Shown here in pieces: positions 1 through 11,624 of a DNA stretch of 64,000 bases. The position numbers and the translations under genes were made by a program. How positions within the stretch are numbered: the stretch's first letter is position 1; every line of letters starts with the position of its first letter. Origin of the DNA: Trichoplax sp. H2 (lineage: Eukaryota; Placozoa; Uniplacotomia; Trichoplacea); contig NOWV01000229.1 of the NCBI GenBank assembly GCA_003344405.1, forward strand, positions 42,125-106,124, read 5' to 3'. The notes under the pieces are model-generated. The model did no database searches. It was not told the DNA's origin and saw only the letters and a program-made list of their open reading frames with translations.

Positions 1-135
1 GACTTTACTATTGCCCTTACCCCATCCAACAACAAGATACAAGATCGCAGAAGAAATTTTCTCTGGCCAGAAATAAGACATCTTAAAAGTAACAATACCT
101 TCTACCAACATCCAGGAAAAGGAAGCCAGAAATGA
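1..135 (+). CDS. Partial open frame at window edge, possible retroelement polyprotein tail
   Basis: Frame 1 is open from base 1 to a TGA at 133-135 (44 codons, no start in the window). The peptide is basic and polar and contains a WPEIRHLK stretch. I do not recognise a domain. It ends about 100 bases before the first LTR-like repeat, which is where the C-terminus of a retrotransposon polyprotein would lie. That position is the only reason for suspecting one. It could equally be a chance open stretch. Confidence 0.25.
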   Translation, partial: DFTIALTPSNNKIQDRRRNFLWPEIRHLKSNNTFYQHPGKGSQK

Positions 136-231
136 AAAATGCAACATAAAAGCGATGGCTTGACATAGCCCCTAGATCATAAATAGCAATGAAGATCGAA
201 AATCTTGAACAAGAATTATTGGCTATGGTCT

Positions 232-562
232 TGTAACGTATATGCAATGTTGACCATGCTAACTTAAAAAGAAGTGATAGTAATCATTGGAAACTGTTAC
301 GAAGTGTAGCTTTGTAAATTATAAATTAGGCAATAATAATTGATTAACCCGGTTGCTTACCATTTTGGTAGACAACCATGAAGCTCATACTAAGTTATGT
401 TAATTGTCTGGGAGTAACTCCCATAGTAACATATACAATTTGTAGAAGGAGCAATTTACTAGTATGCCCCACAAATGAGTGGGGATGGTATAAAAGACCG
501 AGCGAATTGCCATTCGCTAGTAGTAGTTGCTCCGGGCTAGGACAAACTAGTAGAGACTAGAA
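232..562 (+). repeat. LTR-like repeat copy A (truncated by assembly gap)
   Basis: Starts with TGTAACG and runs into the N gap at 563. Bases 221-378 recur almost identically at 583-738, and 471-562 recur at 891-982. The middle part differs between copies (about 92 bases here, about 152 in copy B). A TATAAAAG box sits at about 488-495, followed by a conserved stretch, as in the U3/R region of an LTR promoter. No polypurine tract or target-site duplication is visible, so the LTR identity is inferred. Confidence 0.5.
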
Positions 563-582
563 NNNNNNNNNNNNNNNNNNNN
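563..582. other. Assembly gap (20 N)
   Basis: A run of 20 N lies between the two copies of the LTR-like repeat. Real sequence of unknown length is probably missing, since repeated flanks often cause such gaps. Confidence 0.99.
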
Positions 583-590
583 TATGGTCT

Positions 591-1102
591 TGTAACGTAT
601 ATGCAATGTTGACCATGCTAACTTAAAAAGAAGTGATAGTAATCATTGGAAACTGTTACGAAGTGTAGCTCCGTAAATTATAAATTAGGCAATAATAATT
701 AATTAACCCGGTTGCTTACCATTTTGGTAGACAACCATGGGGCACTAGTACTGGTTGTTTACAATTATTATAAATGGAATAATCAACAAAGATTTAATTA
801 TACTTAGTTAGATATAATATTGTTTAATATAGGATTAGCTTATGGGAGCGCACTGCTCCAACAATTAATTACTCATATTGGTGCTGAGCACAAATGAGTG
901 GGGATGGTATAAAAGACCGAGCGAATTGCCATTCGCTAGTAGTACTTGCTCCAGGCTAGGACAAACTAGTAGAGACTAGAAATCGGATGGCCGAATAAAA
1001 AGTACTAGTGGCTTGAAAGAAACCTGAGTAGTTGTGTGTGACTGTGTGGAAAGAGTTAGTTTTCCCTAAGTAGAAGACTCCCAAGTCAGTGGAAGCCTTA
1101 CA
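591..1102 (+). repeat. LTR-like repeat copy B
   Basis: Begins TGTAACG and may end at TTACA (1098-1102), which gives the short inverted ends TGTAA...TTACA common in Ty3/mdg4-type LTRs. It contains TATAAAAG at about 908-915 and AATAAA at about 994-999, in the order expected of U3-R. The end point is a guess from the inverted termini. The copies differ internally, so A and B are unlikely to be the two LTRs of one recent insertion. Confidence 0.5.
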
Positions 1103-3197
1103 CAATTACTATAGCACATGAGATAACCAAATCACAAGTGGGATTTGTGAAGGAAACTAAATTTAATTTTAAAATTAAATCGCTATTCACGAGCTGAACT
1201 AAACTCAATATTCATTAGTTCCCTAAAAGAAATTTAATATATTTCCAAAGGTTAAATTAGAAAGTATTTTCTATTACTTTTTCTGAATAGCATCGGATTT
1301 TAAGACTCTAATGAACCTCAATTATTTCGAAATAGACTTTTATTGCTGTAATAAAGCTTTCCTCCAAATTAATTTTTACTAGCAATAGCTTATATTTAGC
1401 TTATTTTCAACCACTTGCCAACTTACCTCGTTGTGCGTCTTTTCAATTCCAAATAAAAATATGCACGTAGAAATGATCATCGATACCGCTAAATTAGCAT
1501 GTACCATACCACGGATGCTATGAAATCGTCTATACGTACAAGTGTATATTAAAATTAGTAGTGATAATTTATTTTAGCGCTTTCTAATCGTCTATTAATA
1601 TTATTTGACCGCAACTACCGATAGATATTAACAAGTAATCTACCTACATCAGGGTTACTTATTTTGTAATTTATCGCGAAGAATATTAACTTGACATAGC
1701 TTGCAAATATGACAACCCAAGAAATGATAATATAAGTTGTAGCTAAGAAATGATCTTGCCTTTGTCTTATCACTAAATGTTTACTTCCAAATTGCCGGGA
1801 TCAGGCCGATATAACTACATAATGGAGTTTACTAATCTCAAATTAGCGAGATTTACCTGATAGCCGTAAAGGTTATAAATGTAAATAGCAGGCACATCAA
1901 AGAAATTGACAATCCAATGTAGGTTAAGATACTTAATATTCGCTTATGAACTGCAGGAATCTATTTTACAAATGTTAGTTAGAGAAAAGAACTAGGGGTT
2001 AGGAATAAGTTATCAATCAATTCTTGATCCGTGTTGAAATTTAAATATCCATACCGTGTTATTACTATATTGAAGCAAGACCGAGAAGCTTGTTAAATGA
2101 TAGGAGATACATTTTACGACAGTGCTATTGATCCTTTCCGTAAATAAATCATCCGATGCCCAATTATGAACACTATTTCCAAGATTAAGGTTGTAAAATT
2201 CACTTAATAAATTTCAATTATGGTATAAATTATACTGTATACTAGTGGTCATGGCTATTTTTCAAAGATAGTGGTTATTTTTTAAACTTCTCATACGTTC
2301 TTTTCCAGTAGACGCAAAGAGCTTTTACATTACTATCCTAGTTTCAAAAAATAAAAATTATCTTAGAATAAGCGATAAATTCCTTACATTTCAATCTTCC
2401 ATATTGCTTGCTAATAATTAATTATTATACGAGATTCTACTTTACTATCTTGTTAATTGTCGTGCTACCTGTTCGATTCTAAAATAAATTACGACAGGAT
2501 TACTTAATCTTCCTTCGACCATAGGTTTAATACTGCACGAAATAGCAAACTTTAATGGTATCGATGAGCTAAAAAAATAATTCTTTTATTAAACAACTAA
2601 AACGCTTAAGCTAGCAAAATATTCGACTGAAATCACATTCATACTACTATATGAGTAAAAAGGCATTTTTTTAGGAAGGTTTCTTATTCAAAATATGAAA
2701 TAAGAAAAAAAAATGCCATATTACTTTGATATTAAACATTTATTGACTCTTTATAAAACAGCTTGGTAATTGTTTTAAAGCATCAATAGATTTTAGAGAG
2801 ATGATACAGGTTTGATTACGTCTATGCTCAAACTAGCTATATATAAGGCCTTATTCGATACAGTTTTGATAGCATAAACAAAGAACTAAAATGCAAGCTA
2901 ATTTTCTACCGATCTTATGCTCTTCTCATGAACGGTTAAATTATAACTTTCGCTAAATTGCACAGAAATTAATTCTCAAAATATTCAAATTTTATATATT
3001 ATGTTCTAGAGGTAGACTTAATCACTATTGGTATTCAACCTCAATTTGTTATTTACTACACCTGCTTTTGTATTGATTGGGTGTCGTTTTATAAACTCCT
3101 ACAGCCATATGAAACCTCCCTAAAATAATTTTAGGTAATATACATAAAATATTCGACATTGAAATGGCTGTAAGGTGCAGATTTAATAACTTCATCT
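1103..3197. other. No gene recognised; AT-rich spacer
   Basis: No convincing exon, RNA gene or long repeat is visible here. It lies 3' of the multi-lectin gene and may hold its 3' UTR. A short palindrome (CCT...AAATAATTTTAGG) occurs near 3117-3136. Confidence 0.5.
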
Positions 3198-6100
3198 TTA
3201 GACTTGTCCTACTTCAATAGATTCTAATTGCCTACCACTAAAATCAGTTGGCACTACGGATGGTGGAATCTCAATCTTTTGTGGGTATTCTGGCCCTTTG
3301 AACTGTACGGTAGCTAATCTATCTTCTACGTCAACATCGATATCCTTTTTGAAGTTTATCCTAATTCCACTCATTACAAAATAATGAACGTCTAGAATAG
3401 AAAAATATCTGATTGGAAATTTGAAGTGAACAAATATTTATGAAGAAGAAACCAATTTAAATTCTCTGTTTATAAAAGAGCTAGTAATTCGAACTCAAAA
3501 TCGTCTGCTACTAATCTGCCTACGGTTAATTTCAGTTAGTGACTCTAACAATTAAATTAAGGTTCTGCTGATTGCTATCTGACATATTAACAAGTATAAT
3601 TAATAATTAACCAAAATTTTCAAAACAAACTCATAAAAATTTATACAGACTATCAGAAAACAAAACAGCAACTTTATATATTTTTCTGGAAATCTATGAA
3701 ATTTTAAGAAACACAGAACACCTTGGAGACATCAGGGTAAATATTGCAAATAAATTAACCATAGATAAATTAAGCAATTGATATCGAGGCTAATGTAATT
3801 ATATTACTGTCTGTAAGATTTTAAATTACTTTATTTAATTTAGAGATCTTTACCTAAGGTCTTGTTATATTTCGTTGCTTGGACAGTATTTGAATTTGTA
3901 GAATTTAATCCTTCCGCTAATTTTAATCCAGAATCATCGACAATTTGATCGTAATTATCATCTTGAATGATACTATTTGGTGTCGAAGTTGAAGCTAGAG
4001 TTGATTTAGTAGTCGTAGCTACTGCTGGCTGTATCGTGGTAGATGCTCCTGTCAATAAATTTATTCAAACATGTTTATCTTAAAGTTAAATTCTGTCGAA
4101 ACATACGGGTTACTTTGCAGCTTAAGAGATATAGTATATTGTGATACTAAGGATAAATAACGTGCGGTAAATTTATGCTATGCATTCTATTCATAATGTC
4201 GATTAGTAGATGGTTAAATGGGCCTATTTTCAAATAACTATTTTTCCTCACTCCGATTAGTACTGATAATTTTTACTTGCTCATGGAGAATTTAATTCTT
4301 AAATTATATCCATTTTTGAACATTATCTAAGCGATAAAGCTAGTCTAGTCTGGCCTAATCTTGAATAGAAAATATATAGTTGATTTTCTATTAATACTAT
4401 AAGTACTACCACTCAATACGATCAGTAGAATTAATACTTATAATTTTAACACGCTACTGGAGTATTCAATGCTTAAACAATATGCATTTCTGCAACTTTA
4501 AATATTTTACTTCATCTAAATAATTAAGTTATTGTAGTCTTAACTAGTCTTAAAAAGAAGATTTATAGTTGATTTTCTATACATGCTATTCCTTGTTAAC
4601 GATTACGATACGCGTGTATAAGGGCAATTGGCCTATTTTCAAATAAGTATTATATATCACTCTTTCCGAATAGTAGAATTAATACTGGTAAGCTTAACAT
4701 GCTAATAAAGAATTTATTTCTAAAAATATCTATTTTTGTAATAATTTTATCTATTAAACACCTGGTAAGCGATAAAGTTCTACGATATTCAGTATTAACC
4801 TCTTAGCTACAGTACCGAATAACCAACACTTAGCTATTAAAGCTATCGAAATCGGAGGCTAATCGACTTGCTTTCAGGAAGATATTGCTAACCTTCTAAC
4901 AGCATTAAAACTATTCTTTGCATTAATCATTATGAATAACAAACTCTTTGTGAGTGCTACTATCGAAATCAGCGGCTAATTAACTTACTTTGATGAAGAT
5001 AATACTAACTTCCTAATAATGCAAAACTATCCAAGAGGTGATTCACAAGCCGCTTTCTTTTCAAATGAATTGTAGTTTTATGCTGCACTATTTATATATT
5101 CCTTATTTTGCATACCTTTACTGGTTAGAATCTTTCGACAAATTGGATATGCTTTATGACCGATGCAATCTACCGGATACCAGACCCAAGACTTTTGGAA
5201 GGAAACATATTTCATTGCAGCGCACTGGTGATGATTATTACTACTATTGATCCCTAATTTGGTAACTGGATGTAGTATACTCGAGTCCTGTAACCAGCGA
5301 AATGTTTGATTGGTTTTATATAGCCCAAGCCAAAAGGATGCACCGTCCAAATCGATACTTTCTGACATATTTTGTGTTTCTAGTAGTATCAAATTTTCTA
5401 CAAAATCTTGCAATTTTTTTGATGATAGTATAAGCAGATCCGAACTGTGATAACCGCACAGTTCACGCGCCTCGTAAAAGCTCATTGGTAGGTAGGTAGT
5501 TCTAATACAACTAGATCCATTATTATTCCAAAAAGTGGGGCATTTAGAATGTGCTCTTCCTATATTGTTTATTAGAAATCAATATTACAGACGGTTCGTC
5601 ATCTTAACGAGATAGTTCTCAACATCGTCAAGAAACAGCCTAATTACACACTAGAAGTATGCTGCAGGTAAGTAAGTATATTACATACATAATAGAGGTT
5701 CAGTCTAACATCTTTTTCAGTCAAGCTAATAGAATGATTGAAATCAATAGTATGTTCTAAAATACTTACGATAGATGCTAGAATCGATGATGATGTCTGT
5801 TGTTAATCCGGACGCATCTGTAGAGTATATATCGTTAAATAAAGTAGTAAGATATCCGTACATACAGCGCAAATTTTCTTTGAGTTTTGATCATTTAAAA
5901 GTGCATAAATATAGTAGTAATACTATAATAACTTAATAATCTCATTTGACATGTTTAAAATGTTCTATTCTTAGTTTGAGTAGCTTAAACTTATCCATTT
6001 CTAGTGATTTATAAGCAGACCATTATTGGCAGAAAAGCTTATTAATGCCAATCAATACCATATTATTTGCATTTTAGAGATTTTAAATTCTTACTCAGTT

Positions 6101-9100
6101 AAATTTGAAACCTAGGATTAGTAATACTCTAACTTATTAATTCCAATCAACGCGAGCTATTTTAAATCCTTACCCCATTAATTTGATAATTAGAATCAGC
6201 AATTTTCTAACTTACTAATACCAATCAATATGATATTATCTATACTTTAGTTATTTTAAATTCTTACTCAAAGAAGTTCAATATATTGTACTGGATACGT
6301 TATATTCTAACTTATGGTTGCCGATCAACACGATATCATCTACACTTTGATTAATTTAAATTCTTGTTTGATTAAGTCTGATAAATAGGATAATTAAAAT
6401 TCTAACTTACATCTTTGGCAAATGAAAGAAAATGAACGATTACAGTCTCTTGTATACCAGCTGGCATCAGTACGATTTAATTTCAGTAATGAAACACAGT
6501 CTTTACCTCCAAGACTGGGCTGATTCTTGGCCCATACGGAATAATTTAAACCAAGGTTACTTCCATACCAGAAGAAGAATCCATTAACATACTGCAAGCC
6601 AATCCATACTTCTTCTCCATTACTGATCATCGCATTAATGATGGCATCCGTATTTGCATCGTTAATTATAACCGGCTGAGATCCCAGTGAGCATTCTTTA
6701 CTCACTTCCGAGTTAGGGACTAAACCAGTATGAAAGTCGTAGCATCGCTTATTGTAGACAAGCCAACCATATGGGCATGTAGCTGTTATAAGCAGTAAAT
6801 ACCATTCATCAATTTCGTTTAACTTCAATTCCTTAAAATTCAGCTCTTTAATCAACCCTCTACATGGACTACTCACGAAAATAATATCTTCCAATTCCTG
6901 ACGAAATATTTCCTGCAGCAGTATAAGTATTCTAGCAAATATAATGTAAATTATTGTCACATACTTGAAACCATTACGAGTAACTAACATTAATGTAGAA
7001 CTGAAAACTGCCAAGATAAAACAGTTTCTCATAAGCCAATTTTATTTCATGTAACTAAAATAGATTGCTATATATATTTCGGTGAAAGTTCAAGAATATG
7101 TTTGTAAGTGTAACAAATTATTAATAAGAAAGATTTACTTCTAACTAGCTCCATCATTAATCACGTATTATCTTTTAGCAATAGACATTTACCAGAAGAA
7201 AGAGCTAAGAGGTTACTAAATTTGGGCATACATTAAGGTACTTACCATGGATGGGATTATCATCGAGTAGTCAGTATCTACATTAGTGTATCAAATAGAT
7301 AGAGTAAATAATTACCATTTATAATAAGGACTGCGACAATTTAGAATAAAATCCGATTTTTCAAGTAATATTTCCATTCTGTTACTAGCTAAATCATAAC
7401 AGAGTAAATTATTTTTTACCCTAATAGGAGATACCTTTCTCACATAGCGGGTAAAAGTTGTAGTTATTAAGACAATTTTGTAGCTGCCAATAGACAACAT
7501 TGCTAGTTATGTTAGCTACCATGCAGAGATCTAGTGTATTCAAGTTTCGATGTGTGTCAAATAAAATGTCGTTAATCCACTGTAGTCCACTAGTATTCGA
7601 CTTGAGAGCAATCCATACAGACTTTCCCGTTGATCGAACCATACTAGCAACGAAATTAAATTCGGATTCATCATGCAAAATGGCTAAGCGAGCGTGGCTT
7701 TCCTGACAGTGATAAAATGCCGTAGACCATTGCTTAAAATTACTACTGGAAGGCTGATAACATTTCTCTCCAAGTTGCCACCATCCCACGGGACAAGTGA
7801 GCTCTACGCAGTTCCCATAAATGATTAAACCGATATATTAGTGTACTATTTAGCAAAGTGATGAGTAATATAAAAGCAATTAATCTTGTTACCACAAGGG
7901 ATTGAGTATTTCAACTTGGCAAGGATTACCTTGCTCGCATAAAAATGGATAAAAGGAAGTACAACGTCGATTATTCCATAAAAAAGTTTTACTGCTCATT
8001 GTAACACATTTTCCAGACTGAGGATCCTGTTCTTTGAGCGGACGAAATTTTTCCCAATTGGTAAATGGTGGTAAACTGCTATTTAACCACTGAAAGTCTG
8101 CTATACCCGTTACCGTAGTCTTTAGACTTCTTAATCCAATCCACATCTCCGAGTAGATGGCTGCTGGTATAGCTGATTTTATAGCTTGCAATTTTTCTTT
8201 AGATTCAATTTGAATTAATCGCTTACCCACAGCTTCACAATAGTCTTTGCATAAGGAAAACGGCAATGGGTCATGAATTGCAGTAATGCAAGTCTTATTA
8301 TAGCGCATTGATGGAGGGTTGCAGCTATTTACACCTAGTTATTACGTAGACGATTGATGAAAACTTAAATCAGTCAATAAACTTTATATTAAATATTCAC
8401 GGTACTGTTGTTAATATTCATTCTACATGTATAACTTACTAGCTTGTGTGGGTAAGTGATAACCGGATAAAGGATACGACGAAAGCTCAGATTGAGAATT
8501 GTTAGAAGTTAAATCTAAATGAGAAATTTTAATCGTAACAGAAAGTGGAAATTTACGCTATTTCTTTCAGCTAAGAAATGCACAGTCCAATCCAAAAATA
8601 TCCAATAGGACTTAATATATATGAACGTGACCGTATGCAAAGTCGGTCACGTTCATATACACATATAGTAAATAGAAATATAGCTTTTTTCTTGCACTTA
8701 GTAGCTCAATCTTAACATTAGCATCATGAAAATCCAATCTATTCCCAAAATATCAACCTCTATGAGTTAATTATTGACTCAAATTCATTAAGACAATCAC
8801 TACATATTGTAGATACGTATTTATGCGTATGACTTTGCAGTGCAGTCCCAAACAGAGCTAAGATTAAGATTGTACGAGAATAGTAACTTGCATGTTAGAA
8901 TATAAGATTTTGTAGGTATCTATTTGCAGAAGGTGGTTATAAGACGTATTTTAGCTATTCTAATGAAATTATTGTATTAAAATTTGCAGACATGAATAGG
9001 CTGCGCTAAGTATTTCCAATTTCTATCAACGAATTATCGACATAAACTTATAAAGATTATTACTATTTATCTAGAGATTTACGCGCACAACTTTATGTTA

Positions 9101-11624
9101 CTATCCATAGTAGACCTAAGATTAAGATAGTGAGAGAATAGTAACTAGTATGCTAGATTATTAAATTGTTTAACTGTTTCTTTTTAGAAGATGTTTACAA
9201 TAGCACGATTTTTTACTATCTTATCGAGGTATTTACGTTGAGATTCGGAGACATGAATAGATTGCGCCAAGTATTTCTAACTTTTATGAGTAAAATTATC
9301 GATACAAACTCATTCAGATAATCACCCCTTATCGTCTAGATTTACGCGTATAGCGTTCTAGTGCAATCCCAAATAGAGCTAAGATGAAGATTGTACGAGA
9401 ATGTTAACTTGTTTGTCAGATTACAAGATTGTGAATCTATTTATAGAAGATAATTATAGGATTTTGGCAATTCCATTGAAACGTTTATATTAAGATTTCG
9501 AGACATGAATAGAGTGTACCCAGTACGTGGATACCGTAAGATTTGTATTGTAATACTTAATTAGAAACGTGAATAAAGAATAGATCATGATAATAAATTG
9601 AGATTTAATTTTATAACTTAAGTAGTAAGATTGCATTGTATTGCTAAAAGAATCATTCTGCTATTGATTATGTAAAAATTATGAATTTGGTTGCAATAAT
9701 TTAGATAATTTAGAAAGTCTAATTGCGGCTAGATAGTCCTTCGTAGTTGTAAGACGAGCCGAATTGATGTCATGAAGAAAAGTTGGAAGTGACTGTAATT
9801 CTTATTTTATATTATTTCAAAGATGCTCTATCACAAAAATTGATCGCCTTATGGTAAGAAAATGGCTTGTGATCTGCAATATCATGGGTTTATTATAGGA
9901 TAATATGTCGTATGCATAACCAAAAATCATCAAGAACTCTTTATAACAGCGTTTCTCTTAGGAGTTCTTGGAATCACGCACCGAATTCGAACTTAATACG
10001 TGAGCAATTTAAACTTCTGTAAACAATAAATCTTAAATACTAGCTTTCAGTCATGATACAGATACTTAAAACAGCTTTTATTTTGATGTGATGCTGTTAC
10101 TTATTTTCAATTTGATTCAATCTCGCTTCAATACAAAGAAATAAATTAAACGCAATCCATTTATTCTTACCAAGCTGGCAAATGAAACGATAATGATCGC
10201 AACATCGTAAGTTAGTCCAATTTAGCTGAATAGCATGAGCTCCATACGACACACCAGCACATAATTTCGATGAATTTACTACGATTCCTTGATGCCAAGT
10301 ATTCCAACTTCCAACAGTAGTATTACTGTCGATCCAAGTTGCATTAGTGAATGTCCCGTTCTGATCTACCAGTCCAATCCAGTATAAGCTGGAAGCGCCA
10401 CCAGTACTATTAGTTAATGTTCCTACTATTTTATTAAGAGCGATATTTTCGGCTGCATCATTAATCTCTATTAAGCTACCGTTGTAATTATTTTTACAGT
10501 AATTAACAGCAGTGGAAAATTTAGCTTCGGACGAGCTGATGAAATAACGCTTGAAATTATGAGTAAACCAGCTATCTGTTAATGAAAAGATAGAGTATCA
10601 AGCGAATCCAAATAGTATATGGAAAATGGCGAAATATTTTAGAATTCATAAAAGAACTTAATTTTAATTCGAGCATTAAAAACTGGTTATTTTGAAGTTT
10701 TACACTAGACTATTTCCAAAGATACATTGCAGTAGATACTCATATTAATGCGATGACTAGGATTATTTCTGAATGGATAAGGTTTCAATACTACCAATAT
10801 TAATTACTGCACTAAGCCAAAACAACTCCATGTCTAAATTAAATGACCAAGATAGAAGTTTTAGTAATGCTATCCTGCAAGCATCTCATTTATAAATAGA
10901 AGCTCAAGACATCCATAATTTATCGCTTATATTATTATCTACGCCATATTTGTAGCTTATTCCTACTTTTCTTTATTTATCAATTTTCCGCAAATTATTT
11001 AATTAAGGAAAATATACTGTACGCGTTATCGACTGTAAGAATAAATTCATCACTTGCCTAAAATGGCGTTACTGGTAGATTAAATATTATTGCTATTATA
11101 GCTACTTTATTTTGCAGATGTTTGTACCACGCATAGTGCATTTTTCTATCTTTAATTTGACTATAGTGCTACTTCATTCTCATTAAAATGAGTAATGACT
11201 AACTATAACAGTAATTGATTCTAAAAACGATCAAATTAACAACTTATAGTTGAGCTGGATATCGCGTTAAAACTCTAAGTGCTTTCAGCGTTGCCTACGT
11301 CCTTAATTAGAAATTATATATATATATATTATATATATATTGCCTCAGTTTTGTAAATTTTAATAAAGTTGTCGATTTTGTATATCTTACCGAATTTTTC
11401 ATTTTTTCCTACTATAGCAACAGCAGAAACACAGATTAAGCTTCTCAAAAATATCCATACCAAGCATAAATTCTAAAAAAAACATCATTAAATTAATTTA
11501 GCAAATCAACGTCTCATTTGCTAGCCCAAACAGAATGGATTTGAGTTGGTTTGAAAATATTTTCAAAATACAGCTCATAAATACATTTTTAACGCAAAAT
11601 CAATCAATATATAAAAATTACCAT
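3198..11624 (-). CDS. Secreted multi-domain protein with five C-type lectin domains
   Basis: Exons, 5' to 3' on the minus strand: 11622-11624 (ATG only), 11391-11472, 10171-10575, 8440-8514, 7930-8334, 7435-7803, 6411-6782, 5770-5817, 5116-5559, 3854-4048, 3198-3391. They total 2592 bases, 863 aa. The second exon gives a hydrophobic signal peptide (residues about 1-24). CTLDs follow at about 29-163, 189-323, 324-446, 447-570 and 587-734, with two short linkers, a Ser/Thr-rich stretch (735-799) and a C-terminal exon (800-863). Every intron after the signal exon is phase 1, so each module is symmetric. CTLD cores show WIGL/WLGL and paired cysteines. The EPN/WND calcium-sugar motifs are weak (NQPS in CTLD4), so calcium-dependent sugar binding is doubtful. 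CTLD1 lacks the usual first CPxGW cysteine. No membrane helix was found; the last exon is chosen by phase and acceptor quality and is the least certain. Confidence 0.8.
4219..5037. repeat. Degenerate tandem repeats inside a lectin-gene intron
   Basis: Within intron 4049-5115, a unit of roughly 200 bases recurs three times in diverged form (near 4219, 4425 and 4640), sharing CCTATTTTCAAATA, AGAATTAATACT and TTAACATGCTA-like blocks. A second unit of about 75-115 bases recurs at 4846-4918 and 4960-5037, sharing TATCGAAATC, CGGCTAATTAACTT and AAAACTATCC-like blocks. These units account for much of the intron's length. Confidence 0.6.
5940..6410. repeat. Intronic tandem repeat carrying copies of the splice donor
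   Basis: The intron after the CTLD4 exon is built of about 80-100 base units that share CTAACTTA, CCAATCAA and TTTTAAATTCTTAC blocks. CTAACTTA occurs near 6129, 6207, 6307 and 6402. The last of these is the real donor of exon 6411-6782 (GTAAGTTAG on the minus strand), so several units carry a donor-like copy. Confidence 0.65.
8618..8659. repeat. Perfect 16-bp inverted repeat (hairpin) in a lectin-gene intron
   Basis: The arms at 8618-8633 and 8644-8659 are exact reverse complements around a 10-base loop. The core is GAACGTGACC. It lies in the intron between CTLD1 and the next linker exon, about 100 bases upstream (in the transcript) of the acceptor at 8515. It could be a remnant of a small mobile element or an RNA hairpin affecting splicing; neither is shown. 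Confidence 0.7.
8724..9550. repeat. About 255-bp tandem repeat array in an intron
   Basis: Three diverged units and a partial fourth fill part of intron 8515-10170. Shared markers are GACATGAATAG (near 8990, 9250 and 9502), AGAGCTAAGAT(T/G)AAGATTG, and TTTACGCGTA. Spacings are about 260 and 252 bases. No exon-like frame is kept between units, so this looks like non-coding expansion. Confidence 0.7.
11313..11342. repeat. AT microsatellite
   Basis: An alternating AT run, itself near-palindromic, lies in the intron between the signal-peptide exon and the CTLD1 exon of the lectin gene. Confidence 0.8.

Noticed and set aside
5038-5250. Plus-strand 70-codon frame
   Set aside because: Antisense shadow of the CTLD5 exon (5116-5559, minus).
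6783-7032. Hydrophobic N-terminal extension in frame with CTLD4
   Set aside because: It is intron read-through: a good acceptor (TTATAACAG) at 6783 begins the exon, and the phase fits the CTLD3 exon.
7226-7290. Possible linker exon with a strong donor (CATG|GTAAGT)
   Set aside because: The phase-1 reading needed by its neighbours contains a stop, and the flanking exons already join in frame without it.
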